Positions 52,221-60,635 of a DNA stretch of 64,000 nucleotides are shown here, one piece after another (the stretch's first letter is position 1; each line of letters starts with the position of its first letter). Source of the DNA: CAWFMO01 sp963817065 (GTDB taxonomy: Bacteria; Actinomycetota; Thermoleophilia; Solirubrobacterales; 70-9); assembly GCA_963817065.1 (NCBI GenBank), contig CAWFMO010000001.1:1674001-1738000 (forward strand), written 5' to 3'. The notes under the pieces were generated by a model. That model made no database searches, was not told the origin of the DNA, and saw nothing but the letters and a program-made list of their open reading frames with translations. The position numbers and the translations under genes were made by a program.

Positions 52221-53594
52221 CTACTCCGGGCACTCGGTCGGCGACCCGCCCTGCTCCTCGAGGGCCTGCTGGTACTGGGCCGCGAGCTGCTCGAACTCGG
52301 CCTCGCTGGCCGTAAACGAGTGCTCGCCGCAGGTTCCGGGCTTGACGACGAAGTAGAGGAACGGGACCTTGGCCGGGTTGGCCGCGGCCTTGATCGAGTC
52401 GAGCCCCGGGTTGCCGATCGGGGTCGGCGTCAGGCCGGGGTTGAGGCGCGTGTTGTAGGGCGTGTCCTTGTCGAGATCAGCCTGGGTGATCTGGTCGGTG
52501 TAGTTCCCGGTCTCGTAGCGGGTAGTCGCGTCGATCCCGAGCGGGATCCCGCGTTTGAGCCGGTTGTAGATCACCGCCGCGACGAGCTCGCGCTCCTTCG
52601 GGACCTGGACCTCCTTGTCGACCATCGAGGCGATGATCAGGACGTCGTAGGGGGTCAGGTTCTTCTTCTTGGCCTGGGCCATGTCGACCTTGGCGAGGTT
52701 CTGCTCGATCGCGGCGAGCTGCTGGTCGACGAGCGACTGGACGCCGTCGTTGGGGCCGAGCTCGTAGGTCGCCGGGAACAGGAAGCCCTCGAGGTTGCGC
52801 GACTTGGCGCCGTACTGGGCCGGATTGAAGCCCTTGGGCGCGGTCTCGGTCAGCGCCAGGTACTCGTCGCTGCTCACCCCTTCGGGGAGCACGTCGGAGG
52901 CGATCTGCTCGCGCGAGAGCCCCTCGGGGATCGTGACCGTGATCGTCCCGCCCTTCTGCTCCCCGGTCAGGCGGTCGATCGCGGCGCCGTAGCTCATCCC
53001 CTCGGCGAGCGTGTAGGTGTCGGCCTGGACGTCGCCCGACTTGCCGGCGAGCTTCAGCCGCCACTCGAACAGGCGGCCGCTGGAGACGACGCCGGCGTCG
53101 TCGAGGACCCCGGCGATCTCGCCGGCGCTGGCGCCGTCGGGGATCTCGACCGTGACCGACCCCTCCCCCTCGCCGTCGCCCGCGAACGGCTGGAAGAACG
53201 CGATCAGGAACCAGACCGCGAGCACGCCGACGAGCACGCCGCCGAAGGCGATCGCGCGGCGGCGGCGGAAGTCGTCGCCGCGCGGAGGCCGCGGGGGTTT
53301 GGGCGGCTTGGGCTGCCTGGGCTGCTTGGAACGCTTGGGCGGCGAGGCCGCGGCGTCGGCGGCCGAAGCGGGCGGCGGTTGCTTGCGGCGCTTGGCCTTG
53401 CGCGCCCGGGCGCGGCTCTCGAGCGGCTGCTCGGCGGTCCCGCCCTCGGGCGGAGCCGGGGCGCGCGGGGCCGGGGCGCCGCGCTTGCCCCCGCGGCGTG
53501 CCTCGCGCTCGCGGCGGCGCTTCTCGCGCTCGATCGCGTCGGGGTCGTCGCGACCGAACTCGTCGGTCGGCGGGTTGGGATCGTCGGGAGTCAA
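52221..53594 (-). CDS. mltG: Endolytic murein transglycosylase MltG
   Basis: 457 residues. A 110-residue cytoplasmic N-terminus rich in Pro, Arg and Lys (EREKRRREREARRGGKRGAP) precedes one membrane helix (AIAFGGVLVGVLAVWFLIAF), a LysM-like region and the YceG domain. The active-site region reads ASMVDKEVQVPKERELVAAV, keeping the last Glu, then GIPLGIDATTRY and PYNTRLNPGLTPTPIGNPG. It cuts glycan strands near the membrane and limits their length. The basic N-terminus is longer than in E. coli. TTG 53594 overlaps the ruvX stop as TTGA. Confidence 0.92.
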   Translation of the reverse strand: MTPDDPNPPTDEFGRDDPDAIEREKRRREREARRGGKRGAPAPRAPAPPEGGTAEQPLESRARARKAKRRKQPPPASAADAAASPPKRSKQPRQPKPPKPPRPPRGDDFRRRRAIAFGGVLVGVLAVWFLIAFFQPFAGDGEGEGSVTVEIPDGASAGEIAGVLDDAGVVSSGRLFEWRLKLAGKSGDVQADTYTLAEGMSYGAAIDRLTGEQKGGTITVTIPEGLSREQIASDVLPEGVSSDEYLALTETAPKGFNPAQYGAKSRNLEGFLFPATYELGPNDGVQSLVDQQLAAIEQNLAKVDMAQAKKKNLTPYDVLIIASMVDKEVQVPKERELVAAVIYNRLKRGIPLGIDATTRYETGNYTDQITQADLDKDTPYNTRLNPGLTPTPIGNPGLDSIKAAANPAKVPFLYFVVKPGTCGEHSFTASEAEFEQLAAQYQQALEEQGGSPTECPE

Positions 53595-53974
53595 GAAGCT
53601 TTGCTTGCCAGGTAGGACTCGAGCAGGTGGGCGGCGGCGAGCGAGTCCTCGTCGGCCGCCGCGCCCTCGCGGGCGCTGCGGGCGGCCATCTTCGTCGTCA
53701 GCCGCTCGTCGTAGGTCTCCACCGGAAGATCGATTACCCGCTCGAGCTCGGCGGCAAAAGCGCGCGAGGCCGCTGCCTGCTCGCCCTCATCGCCGGCGAG
53801 CGTCACCGGAAGCCCGACGACGATCCGCTCGGCCTCGAGCTCGGCGGCTAGATCGGCGATCCGCCGCGCATCCGGCGGCGCGATCGCCTCGAGCGGACGC
53901 GCCAGGGTCCCGGTCGGGTCGGAGACGGCCGCGCCGCAGCGCGCTTTTCCGTAATCGAGGGCCAGCACTCGCAT
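53591..53974 (-). CDS. ruvX: Holliday junction resolvase-like protein RuvX/YqgF
   Basis: 127 residues of the RNase H-like YqgF family: RVLALDYGKARCGAAVSDPT (first Asp), ERIVVGLPVTLAGDEGEQAA, and the C-terminal YDERLTTKMAARSA with its Asp/Glu, then AADEDSLAAAHLLESYLASK. It is involved in 16S rRNA 5' processing (YqgF) and was once thought to resolve Holliday junctions. The start at ATG 53974 lies 20 bases after the alaS stop; the end overlaps mltG. alaS-ruvX-mltG-aroE is the order in mycobacteria too. Confidence 0.92.
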   Translation of the reverse strand: MRVLALDYGKARCGAAVSDPTGTLARPLEAIAPPDARRIADLAAELEAERIVVGLPVTLAGDEGEQAAASRAFAAELERVIDLPVETYDERLTTKMAARSAREGAAADEDSLAAAHLLESYLASKAS

Positions 53975-53994
53975 TACTCAAACACAACCGGCGT

Positions 53995-56616
53995 TCAGGA
54001 GTTGTTCAGCGCGGCGTCGATCGCGGCGCGCGCCGCGTCGAGCGCCTCGGGGAGCCTGGCGGGATCGTTGCCGCCGGCGCGCGCGAAGTCGTCTCGGCCG
54101 CCGCCCCCGCCGCCGACGATCTTCGCCGCCTCGCCGATCACCTCGCCGGCGTTGAGCCCCTTGGCGACCGCTCCCTTGCCGAAGCTCGCCACGAGGCCGA
54201 CCCCCTCGCCGCTCGCGGAACCCAGGACCACGGCGCCGTCGGGACCGAGGCTCGACTTGACGCGCTCGGCGAGCTCCTGGAGGGCCTTGGCGTCGGCGCC
54301 CTCGACCGCCGCGTTGACGACGTTGACGCCGCTGGTCTCCTCGGCGGCCGCGACGAGCTCGACCGCCTTCTCCTTGGCGCCGGCGGCGCCGGCCTCGCGG
54401 ACCTTGCCCTCCAGCTCGGTGAGCCGCTCGGCGGCCCGCCGCGCGCCGGCGAGCGGGTCCTGCGGCGAGCCGAGCAGCGCGCCCGTTTCGCGGAGCGCGG
54501 CCTCGCGCTCGCGGAAGTGGTCGATCGCGGCCGGGCCGGTGAGCGCCTCGATCCGGCGCACGTTGGCGGCGCTCGAGCCCTCGGAGGCGACGGTGAAGAT
54601 CCCGACCTCGGCCGTGTTGGCGACGTGGGTGCCGCCGCAGAGCTCGCGCGAGACCTCGTCGACCTCGACCACCCGCACCCAGTCGCCGTACTTCTCGCCG
54701 AACAGCGCCATCGCGCCGAGCGCTTCGGCGTCCTCGCGGCTCATCTCCAGCGCGCGGACCGGGCGGCTCGCCTTGATCCACTCGTTGACGCGGTCCTCGA
54801 CGCCTGCCAGCTCCTCGGCCGAGAGCGAGGCGCCGTGGGTGAAGTCGAAGCGCAGCTTGTCGGGGCGGACGGCCGAGCCCGCCTGGCGGACGTGGGTTCC
54901 GAGCAGCTCGCGGAGCGCCGCGTGCAGCAGGTGGGTCGCGGTGTGGTTGCGCATCGTCGCGTGGCGGGCCGTGTGGTCGACCTCGGCCTCGACCCGGGCG
55001 CCGAGCTCGAGCTGGCTCTCGAGCTTCAGTGCCTGGTCGTCGCCGAGCCGGTAGACCGCGAGAACCCGCGCCTCGGCGCCGTCGGCGCGCAGCACGCCCG
55101 AGTCGGCGACCTGGCCGCCGCCCTCGGCGTAGAACGGGCTCTCCTCGAGCTTTGCAAGGTAGGTGCCGTTCGACTCCCCGGCGGCGAGCACGCTGGTCTC
55201 GGCGCGCAGCTTCTCGTAGCCGACGAAGCGCGAGTGCGGCGTCTCGGAGGCGAAGTCGAGGACCGCGCCGTGGGTGTCCTCGGAGCCGTGCGCGGTCGCG
55301 GTCCCGACCCGCGCGCGCTGGCGCTGCTCCTCCATCAGCTCCTCGAATCCCTGGTCGTCGACCGTCAGCCCCTCCTCGGCGAGCAGCTCCTTGGTCATCT
55401 CGTAGGGGAAGCCATAGGTGTCGTGGAGCTGGAACGCGTTTGCGGCCGCGATCCACGAGGTGCCCTCGGCCTTCGCGGCGACGATCAGCTCGCCGAGCAG
55501 CTCGGTCCCGCGCTCGAGCGTGCGGCCGAAGCTCTGCTCCTCGTCGCGCACCCAGCGCAGGACGTTCTCGCGCTCGGCCGCGAGCTCCGGGTAGGCGGGC
55601 GCGAGCAGCTCGAGCGCCCGGTCGGCGAACTTCTCCATGTACGGCGGCTCGAGACCGATCGCGCGACCCTGCTGGATCGCGCGGCGCATGATCCGCCGAA
55701 GCACGTAGCCGCGATCCTCGTTCGAGGGCACGACGCCGTCGGCGATCAGCGCGGCCGTGCCGCGCGAGTGGTCGGCGAGGATCCGCATCGCGCGGGTCGT
55801 CGCTCCGCCGTCGGCGTACGAACTGCCGGAGAGCTCCTCGGCGAGGTCGATCAGCGGCCGCATGGTGTCGGACTCGAAGACCGACTCGAGGCCGTTGAGG
55901 ATCACCGCCATCCGCTCGACCCCCATCCCCGTGTCGATGTTCTTCATCGGCAGCTCGGTCAGGGTGCCGTCCGCGGCGAGGTCGTAGGTCATGAAGACGT
56001 GGTTCCAGAACTCGACGAAGCGGTCGGAGTCGTCGCCCGGGAGGTCGTCCGCGGCCCCGTACTCCTCGCCGCGGTCGAAGTAGAGCTCCGAGCAGGGCCC
56101 GCACGGGCCGGTTGGGCCCGCCTGCCAGAAGTTCTCCGAGCGCGGGAGGCGGACGATCCGCTCCTCCGGCACACCGACGCGCTTCCAGATCTCGATCGCC
56201 TCGGTGTCGGGACCGAGTCCGAGCTCCTCGTCGCCGGCGAAGACCGTGGGCCAGATCCGCTCCGGGTCGAGCCCGTAGCCCTCGGTCGCGAGCTCCCAGC
56301 CCCAGGGGATCGACTCCCCCTTGAAGTAGTCGCCGAAGCTCCAGTTTCCGAGCATCTCGAAGAAGGTCAGGTGGCGCTCGGTGTTGCCGACCTCCTCGAT
56401 GTCGGTGGTCCGGAAGCAGCGCTGGACGTCGCAGACCCGCGCCGCCGGGGGCTGCTCCTGGCCGAGGAAGTAGGGCTTGAACGGCTGCATCCCCGCGGTC
56501 GTCAGCAGCACCGACGGATCGTGGACCGAGGGCACGAGCGAGGCCGAGGGCACGCGCAGATGGTCGCGCTCCTCGAAGAAGGACAGGAACGTCTCGCGGA
56601 TCTCGTTCGAATTCAC
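53995..56616 (-). CDS. alaS: Alanyl-tRNA synthetase
   Basis: 873 residues, full length. The class II catalytic core starts EIRETFLSFFEERDHLRVPS and has LLTTAGMQPFKPYFLGQEQP; the editing domain has the zinc motif TATHLLHAALRELLGTHVRQ and LCGGTHVANTAEVGIF; the C-Ala domain ends with GGGGGGRDDFARAGG. It attaches alanine to tRNA-Ala and removes mischarged serine. GTG 56616 has no ribosome site; TAGACT ends 7 bases upstream. A strong terminator of the upstream gene overlaps this promoter. Confidence 0.97.
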   Translation of the reverse strand: MNSNEIRETFLSFFEERDHLRVPSASLVPSVHDPSVLLTTAGMQPFKPYFLGQEQPPAARVCDVQRCFRTTDIEEVGNTERHLTFFEMLGNWSFGDYFKGESIPWGWELATEGYGLDPERIWPTVFAGDEELGLGPDTEAIEIWKRVGVPEERIVRLPRSENFWQAGPTGPCGPCSELYFDRGEEYGAADDLPGDDSDRFVEFWNHVFMTYDLAADGTLTELPMKNIDTGMGVERMAVILNGLESVFESDTMRPLIDLAEELSGSSYADGGATTRAMRILADHSRGTAALIADGVVPSNEDRGYVLRRIMRRAIQQGRAIGLEPPYMEKFADRALELLAPAYPELAAERENVLRWVRDEEQSFGRTLERGTELLGELIVAAKAEGTSWIAAANAFQLHDTYGFPYEMTKELLAEEGLTVDDQGFEELMEEQRQRARVGTATAHGSEDTHGAVLDFASETPHSRFVGYEKLRAETSVLAAGESNGTYLAKLEESPFYAEGGGQVADSGVLRADGAEARVLAVYRLGDDQALKLESQLELGARVEAEVDHTARHATMRNHTATHLLHAALRELLGTHVRQAGSAVRPDKLRFDFTHGASLSAEELAGVEDRVNEWIKASRPVRALEMSREDAEALGAMALFGEKYGDWVRVVEVDEVSRELCGGTHVANTAEVGIFTVASEGSSAANVRRIEALTGPAAIDHFREREAALRETGALLGSPQDPLAGARRAAERLTELEGKVREAGAAGAKEKAVELVAAAEETSGVNVVNAAVEGADAKALQELAERVKSSLGPDGAVVLGSASGEGVGLVASFGKGAVAKGLNAGEVIGEAAKIVGGGGGGRDDFARAGGNDPARLPEALDAARAAIDAALNNS

Positions 56617-56623
56617 GGGAGTA

Positions 56624-56629
56624 AGTCTA
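56624..56629 (-). promoter_or_regulatory. -10 element of alaS (TAGACT, leaderless)
   Basis: TAGACT on the minus strand, 7 bases before GTG 56616. Its first T is also the last base of the preceding terminator's T run, so terminator and promoter abut. Confidence 0.5.
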
Positions 56630-56668
56630 AAAAGCGAGCGGCCGGCGCTTGTGGGCGCCGGCCGCTCG
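56629..56668 (-). terminator. Intrinsic terminator of the VWA gene
   Basis: On the minus strand CGAGCGGCCGGCGC and GCGCCGGCCGCTCG make a perfect 14-bp stem with a 6-base loop, followed after one base by TTTTT. It lies 24 bases after the end of the broken VWA gene. Confidence 0.85.
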
Positions 56669-56691
56669 GTCCATCGAACTGGCTCGGTCGG

Positions 56692-57691
56692 CTACTGAAC
56701 GATCTGAACAGCCGCCGAGGTCGGCAGGACGAGCTGCTTGCCTGTGACGCTGATCTTCACCTTCTTGCCCTTCTTCAACCCGGTGAGCCGGATCGTGTTG
56801 AAGGTCGCGCCCTTCTGGCCCTTGCCCTTGATCTTGACCTTGGCCGCGCTGGCGACGCTCTTCTTCGCGCCGCCCTTGCTCTTGGGCAACCCGGTCGTGA
56901 GCGTCACGCCCTGGGTCGTCCAACTGGTCAGCACGTCGGCCGTCTTGCCCTCGGCCTTGAACGCGATCGTCTTGGCCTGGCCCTGACGGGCGACGTTGAT
57001 CACCTTGGTGAAAGGCGGCGTCTTGCAGTTCAGCAGGGCGATCAGCTCGCCCGCCGTCTGCTGGCAATCCGAGCGCCCCGCTGGCCGGGTTCAGAACCTG
57101 GCCCCGGTGCTGCTGGCGATCTCGGCGAGAACCGATGCCGCGTTCGTCGCCGCGGCGTCGAAGCCGACGACGTACGTCTTGATCGGCGGCGTGCGGTGGA
57201 CCGCCGGGTCACCACCCTCGTTCGGCGCGCCGTCGCTGAGGAAGATGCGAGCGTTGGCACCACCGTTCTGGACGTTCCCGGCGGTGAATCCGGCGTTGTA
57301 GTTGGTACCGCCACCGGTGTCAACTCCGTTCGACCGGCGACACCGGAGCCGTTGCCCTGCACGAGGGCGAGCGACCCGGCGATCGAGTCTGCGCGGCGGA
57401 GGTGCCGATCGGCTGCACGGGGAATACGGGCCCGGCCTCGATGCCGAACTCGACTCCGCCCATCGTCTTGTTGACGTTGAGCGGGTTGCCCGAGAGAATG
57501 TCGAGCAGAGCCACGCGCAGGCGCCCAGGGTCAGTACCCAGCATCGACCCCGAATCGTCGATGACAGCTTCGATATTGGTAGCGGGGGTGCAGTTGGGCA
57601 GCGCTGCAGCGCTCGCCCCCGGCACCATCGCCACCAGCGAGACCAGGCCGGCAAGCGCCGCTCCTGAAATCAGCTTGGTGATCCTCTTCAT
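56692..57691 (-). pseudogene. Frame-broken secreted von Willebrand factor A protein gene
   Basis: ATG 57691 (AGGAGG upstream) opens with a signal peptide (LISGAALAGLVSLVAMVPGA, ASA) and a VWA domain with the metal site IEAVIDDSGSMLGTDPGR. The frame is then lost near 57395 and 57330 (SIAGSLALVQGNGSGVAG, then GGGTNYNAGFTAGNVQNGGA and IFLSDGAPNEGG in a third frame), and again near 57092 and 57075 (LNPASGAL, then QQTAGELIALLNCKTPPF). The last 100 residues, in the same frame as the third block, are a Lys-rich beta domain (VKIKGKGQKGATFNTIRLTG). Three deletions and one insertion restore about 333 residues. The conserved pieces argue for recent damage or sequence error. Confidence 0.7.
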
Positions 57692-57702
57692 GTGTTCCTC
57701 CT

Positions 57703-57718
57703 GTCTCTCGCGAGAGAC
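57703..57718. promoter_or_regulatory. 16-bp perfect palindrome next to the VWA ribosome site
   Basis: GTCTCTCGCGAGAGAC is perfectly self-complementary and directly abuts the AGGAGG of the VWA gene. It could be an operator or, as RNA, a hairpin that controls ribosome access. The rest of 57692-57802 shows no gene. Confidence 0.5.
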
Positions 57719-57802
57719 GTCTAGTCGTATGCAGGCAAACCCCTGCCGTTTCGATCGGCGAGCTTACTTGAACTCGAGCGATCAAAGTGCGGATTCTTGG
57801 CC

Positions 57803-59242
57803 CTAGACGATCGTTGCGTGCCCGACGACGAGCTCGCCGTCGAGCAGCGAGGCGGTCTGACCCGGCGCCGCCCCGGCCGCGGGTTCGGCGAGCTCCGCGA
57901 CGAGCTCGCCGTCGCCTCCGCCCTCCGGGCGTTCGAGCCGGCAGGCCAACGCTGGAGAGTGGTGGCGGAGGCGAACCCGGTCGACGCGCTCGGCGGAGCG
58001 ATGGAGCGTCGCTCCACGAAGCCGCACCGCGTGCGCCGCGAGCCGCTCGCGCCCGCCGACGACGACCCGGTTGCGCTCGGCGTCGGTCCCCAGCACGTAG
58101 AGCGGCCGCTCGGCGGCGACGCCGATCCCGCGCCGCTGGCCGACGGTGAAGTTGTGGTGGCCCCGGTGGCTACCGAGCACCCGGCCGGTTTCGTCGACGA
58201 TCTCTCCGGGCCGGTCCTCGAGCCCGGCGTGGCGGCGCAGGAACTCGGTCTTGCCGGTCCCGGCGAGGAAGCAGAGGTCCTGGCTCTCCGGGCGGCGGGC
58301 GACCGGCAGCCCCTCGGCCTCGGCGATCTCGCGAACCTCGCTCTTGCGGAGCTCGGAGAGCGGGAAGCGCAACCGCTCGAGCGAGGCCGGGCGCAGCGCC
58401 GAGAGCATGTGGGTCTGGTCCTTGGCCGGATCGGCCGCCGCGGCGAGCAGCGGCCCCGCGCCGTCATCGATCAGCCGCGCGTAGTGGCCGGTGACCAGTG
58501 CGCCGGCGCCGGCGCGGTCGGCGAGCTCGATCATCGCGTCGATCCGCAGCTCTCCGTTGCAGCGCACGCACGGGTTCGGGGTCTCGCCCGCCGCGTAGCC
58601 GGCGAGGAACCCGTCGACCACGGTCTCGCGGAAGCCGCTCTCGAGGTCGAGGGTCAGGTGCGGCAGGCCGAGCGAGTGGGCGAGCCTGCGGGCGGAGAGC
58701 ACGGCCTCCGGCGAGCAGCAGCTGCGCGCGCCGTCGGTCGCCTGGTCGGCCCAGAGCTTGAGCGTCACGGCGACGACGTCCATGCCCCGGCTCTCCTCGA
58801 GCAGCGCCGCGACCGCCGAGTCGACGCCGCCGCTGAGCGCGACCAGGACCCGGTCGGGGCCCGGCTCGGCGAGGGTCTCGCCCGAGGAGGCGACCCCGCC
58901 CAGCGCCCGGTGGAGTGCGTCTGCGGCGAGCTCGGCCGCGTGGCGGCGCTCGGGCGAGAGCCCGCCGAGCGCCGCGGCGACGCGGTCGGGGTCGATCCGC
59001 GCGAGCTCGAGCACTTCGGCTCCCTCGGCGAGCTCGCAGAGCGCCGCCCCGGCCGCCCGGGTCGCGGCGCAGCCCTCGGCGTCGAAGCTCGCGCTCGCGA
59101 CCCGGCCGGCCTCGACCACCAGCGAGATCCGGATCAGGTCGCCGCAGCGGGCGCCGCCCGCGGCCCCGCTATGCGCGCCCACGGGCGAGGGACCGCGGCG
59201 GGAACCGTCCTCGAAGAAAGTCTGGAGGGCCTCGGAAGCCAC
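57803..59242 (-). CDS. mnmA: tRNA 2-thiouridine synthase MnmA fused to an N-terminal IscU/NifU-like domain
   Basis: 479 residues, about 100 more than MnmA. Residues about 30-115 resemble the iron-sulfur scaffold IscU/NifU: ARCGDLIRISLVVE (Cys33, Asp35), SFDAEGCAATRAAGAALCEL (Cys58, Cys69), ending RRHAAELAADALHRAL where the scaffold's third Cys (normally HCS or HCA) is replaced by Ala. The MnmA part has the PP-loop ALSGGVDSAVAALL (137-142), catalytic Cys in NPCVRCNGELR and SQDLCFLAGTG, and FTVGQRRGIGV. It thiolates U34 of Lys, Glu and Gln tRNAs. GTG 59242 has no ribosome site. Confidence 0.9.
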   Translation of the reverse strand: MASEALQTFFEDGSRRGPSPVGAHSGAAGGARCGDLIRISLVVEAGRVASASFDAEGCAATRAAGAALCELAEGAEVLELARIDPDRVAAALGGLSPERRHAAELAADALHRALGGVASSGETLAEPGPDRVLVALSGGVDSAVAALLEESRGMDVVAVTLKLWADQATDGARSCCSPEAVLSARRLAHSLGLPHLTLDLESGFRETVVDGFLAGYAAGETPNPCVRCNGELRIDAMIELADRAGAGALVTGHYARLIDDGAGPLLAAAADPAKDQTHMLSALRPASLERLRFPLSELRKSEVREIAEAEGLPVARRPESQDLCFLAGTGKTEFLRRHAGLEDRPGEIVDETGRVLGSHRGHHNFTVGQRRGIGVAAERPLYVLGTDAERNRVVVGGRERLAAHAVRLRGATLHRSAERVDRVRLRHHSPALACRLERPEGGGDGELVAELAEPAAGAAPGQTASLLDGELVVGHATIV

Positions 59243-59600
59243 GAGTGGATGGTGACGCCTAACGGCCCGAGGCGCCCGCGCATCCGGGCTGCGCCCGGAT
59301 TACCGCTCGCCTTCGGCTCGCTGAGCGGAGCAGGCGCCGTCAAGGCACCCGCGGACGCGAAGCCGAGCAGGTGCCGCTAAAGGCGGCTCCAGCCCGCCGC
59401 TGCCGCCCCCGGCTTCTGAACCCGTCGAAACAGGTGGGTGTCTACCGAGTCGCCCTAGGGCGATCCGGAAATCGACTCCCGGAGCCGTTGTGTTGGGTCA
59501 ATGTGAGAGCGGCTGGCGCACAGGCTCGAGCCGCCCGAAACGCTAGCACCGGCCCCCGACCGGCGAGCGGGTCGCCGGTCGGGGACGGGTGGATCCGGCC
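59243..59600. other. Intergenic region of 358 bases without a gene
   Basis: Between the mnmA start and the stop of the membrane protein gene on the same strand. It holds the mnmA 5' region and the strong hairpin at 59554-59584. I looked for tmRNA, RNase P RNA, SRP RNA and tRNA signatures and found none. TTGACG occurs at about 59340 on the minus strand without a good -10. GC-rich inverted segments near 59285-59330 could fold, but no known RNA family is recognisable. Confidence 0.5.
59554..59584 (-). terminator. Hairpin after the membrane protein gene
   Basis: CCCCGACCGGCGA-gcggg-TCGCCGGTCGGGG is a perfect 13-bp stem, 17 bases after the stop codon of the minus-strand gene. There is no T run. 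Confidence 0.55.
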
Positions 59601-60566
59601 TTACTGGCCGGTCAGCTTCTTGACCTTGTCGCGCGGCCCGTTGCCGAGCGAGACCGAGCTCGAGAGGCTGGCGATAATCGCCGCTCCGCCGCCGATCAGC
59701 AGGATCAACGGCCAGCCGACGAGCTTCGTCGTATCCGGGTCGTCGGAGTCGAGATCGCCGCCGGCGATGAACAGGAACAGGGCCAGTCCGACCGCTCCGA
59801 CGTAGGCCGGCCCGCGAACGCCGACCCGGGTCGCGATCGCGATCAGCCCGACCGAGATCGCGAGCAGCAGCGTGTCCCAGAACCAGTTCGTCTCGAACCC
59901 CGGGGTGTCGAGGCCGAAGAACGAGCCGAACTCGCCGAACGCGGCGGTGATGCCGAGCCCGGCCGCGATGACCGCGGCGACGCCCGCCGCAGTCAGCACC
60001 TCGGAGAAGCGATACGCGCCCTCGTCGCCGTCGCGGCGCCAGAGGGCGAGCCCGCCGGCGAGCAGGAGGATCGACGCGATTCCGAGCATCCCGCGGAAGA
60101 TCCCGAGGTCGTCTCCGAATCCGATGATCTCCTCCCACAGCGCCATGAACGAGACGACCGCTGCGAGCGAGGCCAGGAGCAGCTGGAACCTGACGCCGAC
60201 AGCGAGCGCCGCGTAGAGCGCGAGGCCCGCGATCACGGCGAATGTCCAGAAGATGTTGAGCGCGTTGCCCGAGTCCCCGGGGTCCCCGATCCAGTCGACG
60301 AAGCTCTGGAGCGCGAAGACCGCGAAGACCAACCCGAAGACGCTGAACACGGCCTGCCACGGATGCCCGCCCTCCGTCTCGCGCGCGCTCCACAGCGCGC
60401 CTCCGTAGAGGACCACGGCCGGGATCAGGTAGGCGACGAAGTTCGTGAAGGCGCCCCAGTCGTCCTGCTTGCGAAAAATGAGCATGAAGGCGCCCACGCC
60501 CACCAGCAGGCCCCCGATCTTGCGCAACGCGTCGCGCGTGTCATCAGGCTTCAGTGCGTCGGTCAT
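59601..60566 (-). CDS. Multi-spanning membrane protein of unknown function
   Basis: 321 residues with about nine hydrophobic segments (IGGLLVGVGAFMLIF, YLIPAVVLYGGALW, VFSVFGLVFAVFALQSF, IFWTFAVIAGLALYAALAVG, LLLASLAAVVSFMALWEEII, and so on) and a basic C-terminus (GNGPRDKVKKLTGQ). Layout is loosely like DUF2157-type membrane proteins; this is not a firm match. No catalytic or transport motif is visible. ATG 60566 lies 69 bases downstream of the NagZ-like gene on the same strand. Confidence 0.65.
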   Translation of the reverse strand: MTDALKPDDTRDALRKIGGLLVGVGAFMLIFRKQDDWGAFTNFVAYLIPAVVLYGGALWSARETEGGHPWQAVFSVFGLVFAVFALQSFVDWIGDPGDSGNALNIFWTFAVIAGLALYAALAVGVRFQLLLASLAAVVSFMALWEEIIGFGDDLGIFRGMLGIASILLLAGGLALWRRDGDEGAYRFSEVLTAAGVAAVIAAGLGITAAFGEFGSFFGLDTPGFETNWFWDTLLLAISVGLIAIATRVGVRGPAYVGAVGLALFLFIAGGDLDSDDPDTTKLVGWPLILLIGGGAAIIASLSSSVSLGNGPRDKVKKLTGQ

Positions 60567-60635
60567 ACCTCTCCTCCGATGCGGTTGACGATGAGTGCTC
60601 GGCGCACCCTATTACCTCGCCCGGAGGGTGGCCCG

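Noticed and set aside
53017..57474. Open frame of about 1485 codons on the plus strand
   Set aside because: It is antisense to mltG, ruvX, alaS and the VWA gene; the sequence is low-complexity Arg/Leu/Asp/Glu, typical of spurious frames in GC-rich DNA.
59243..59460. Possible tmRNA or RNase P RNA
   Set aside because: No tag-coding sequence, no tRNA-like ends, and none of the conserved RNase P cores could be found on either strand.
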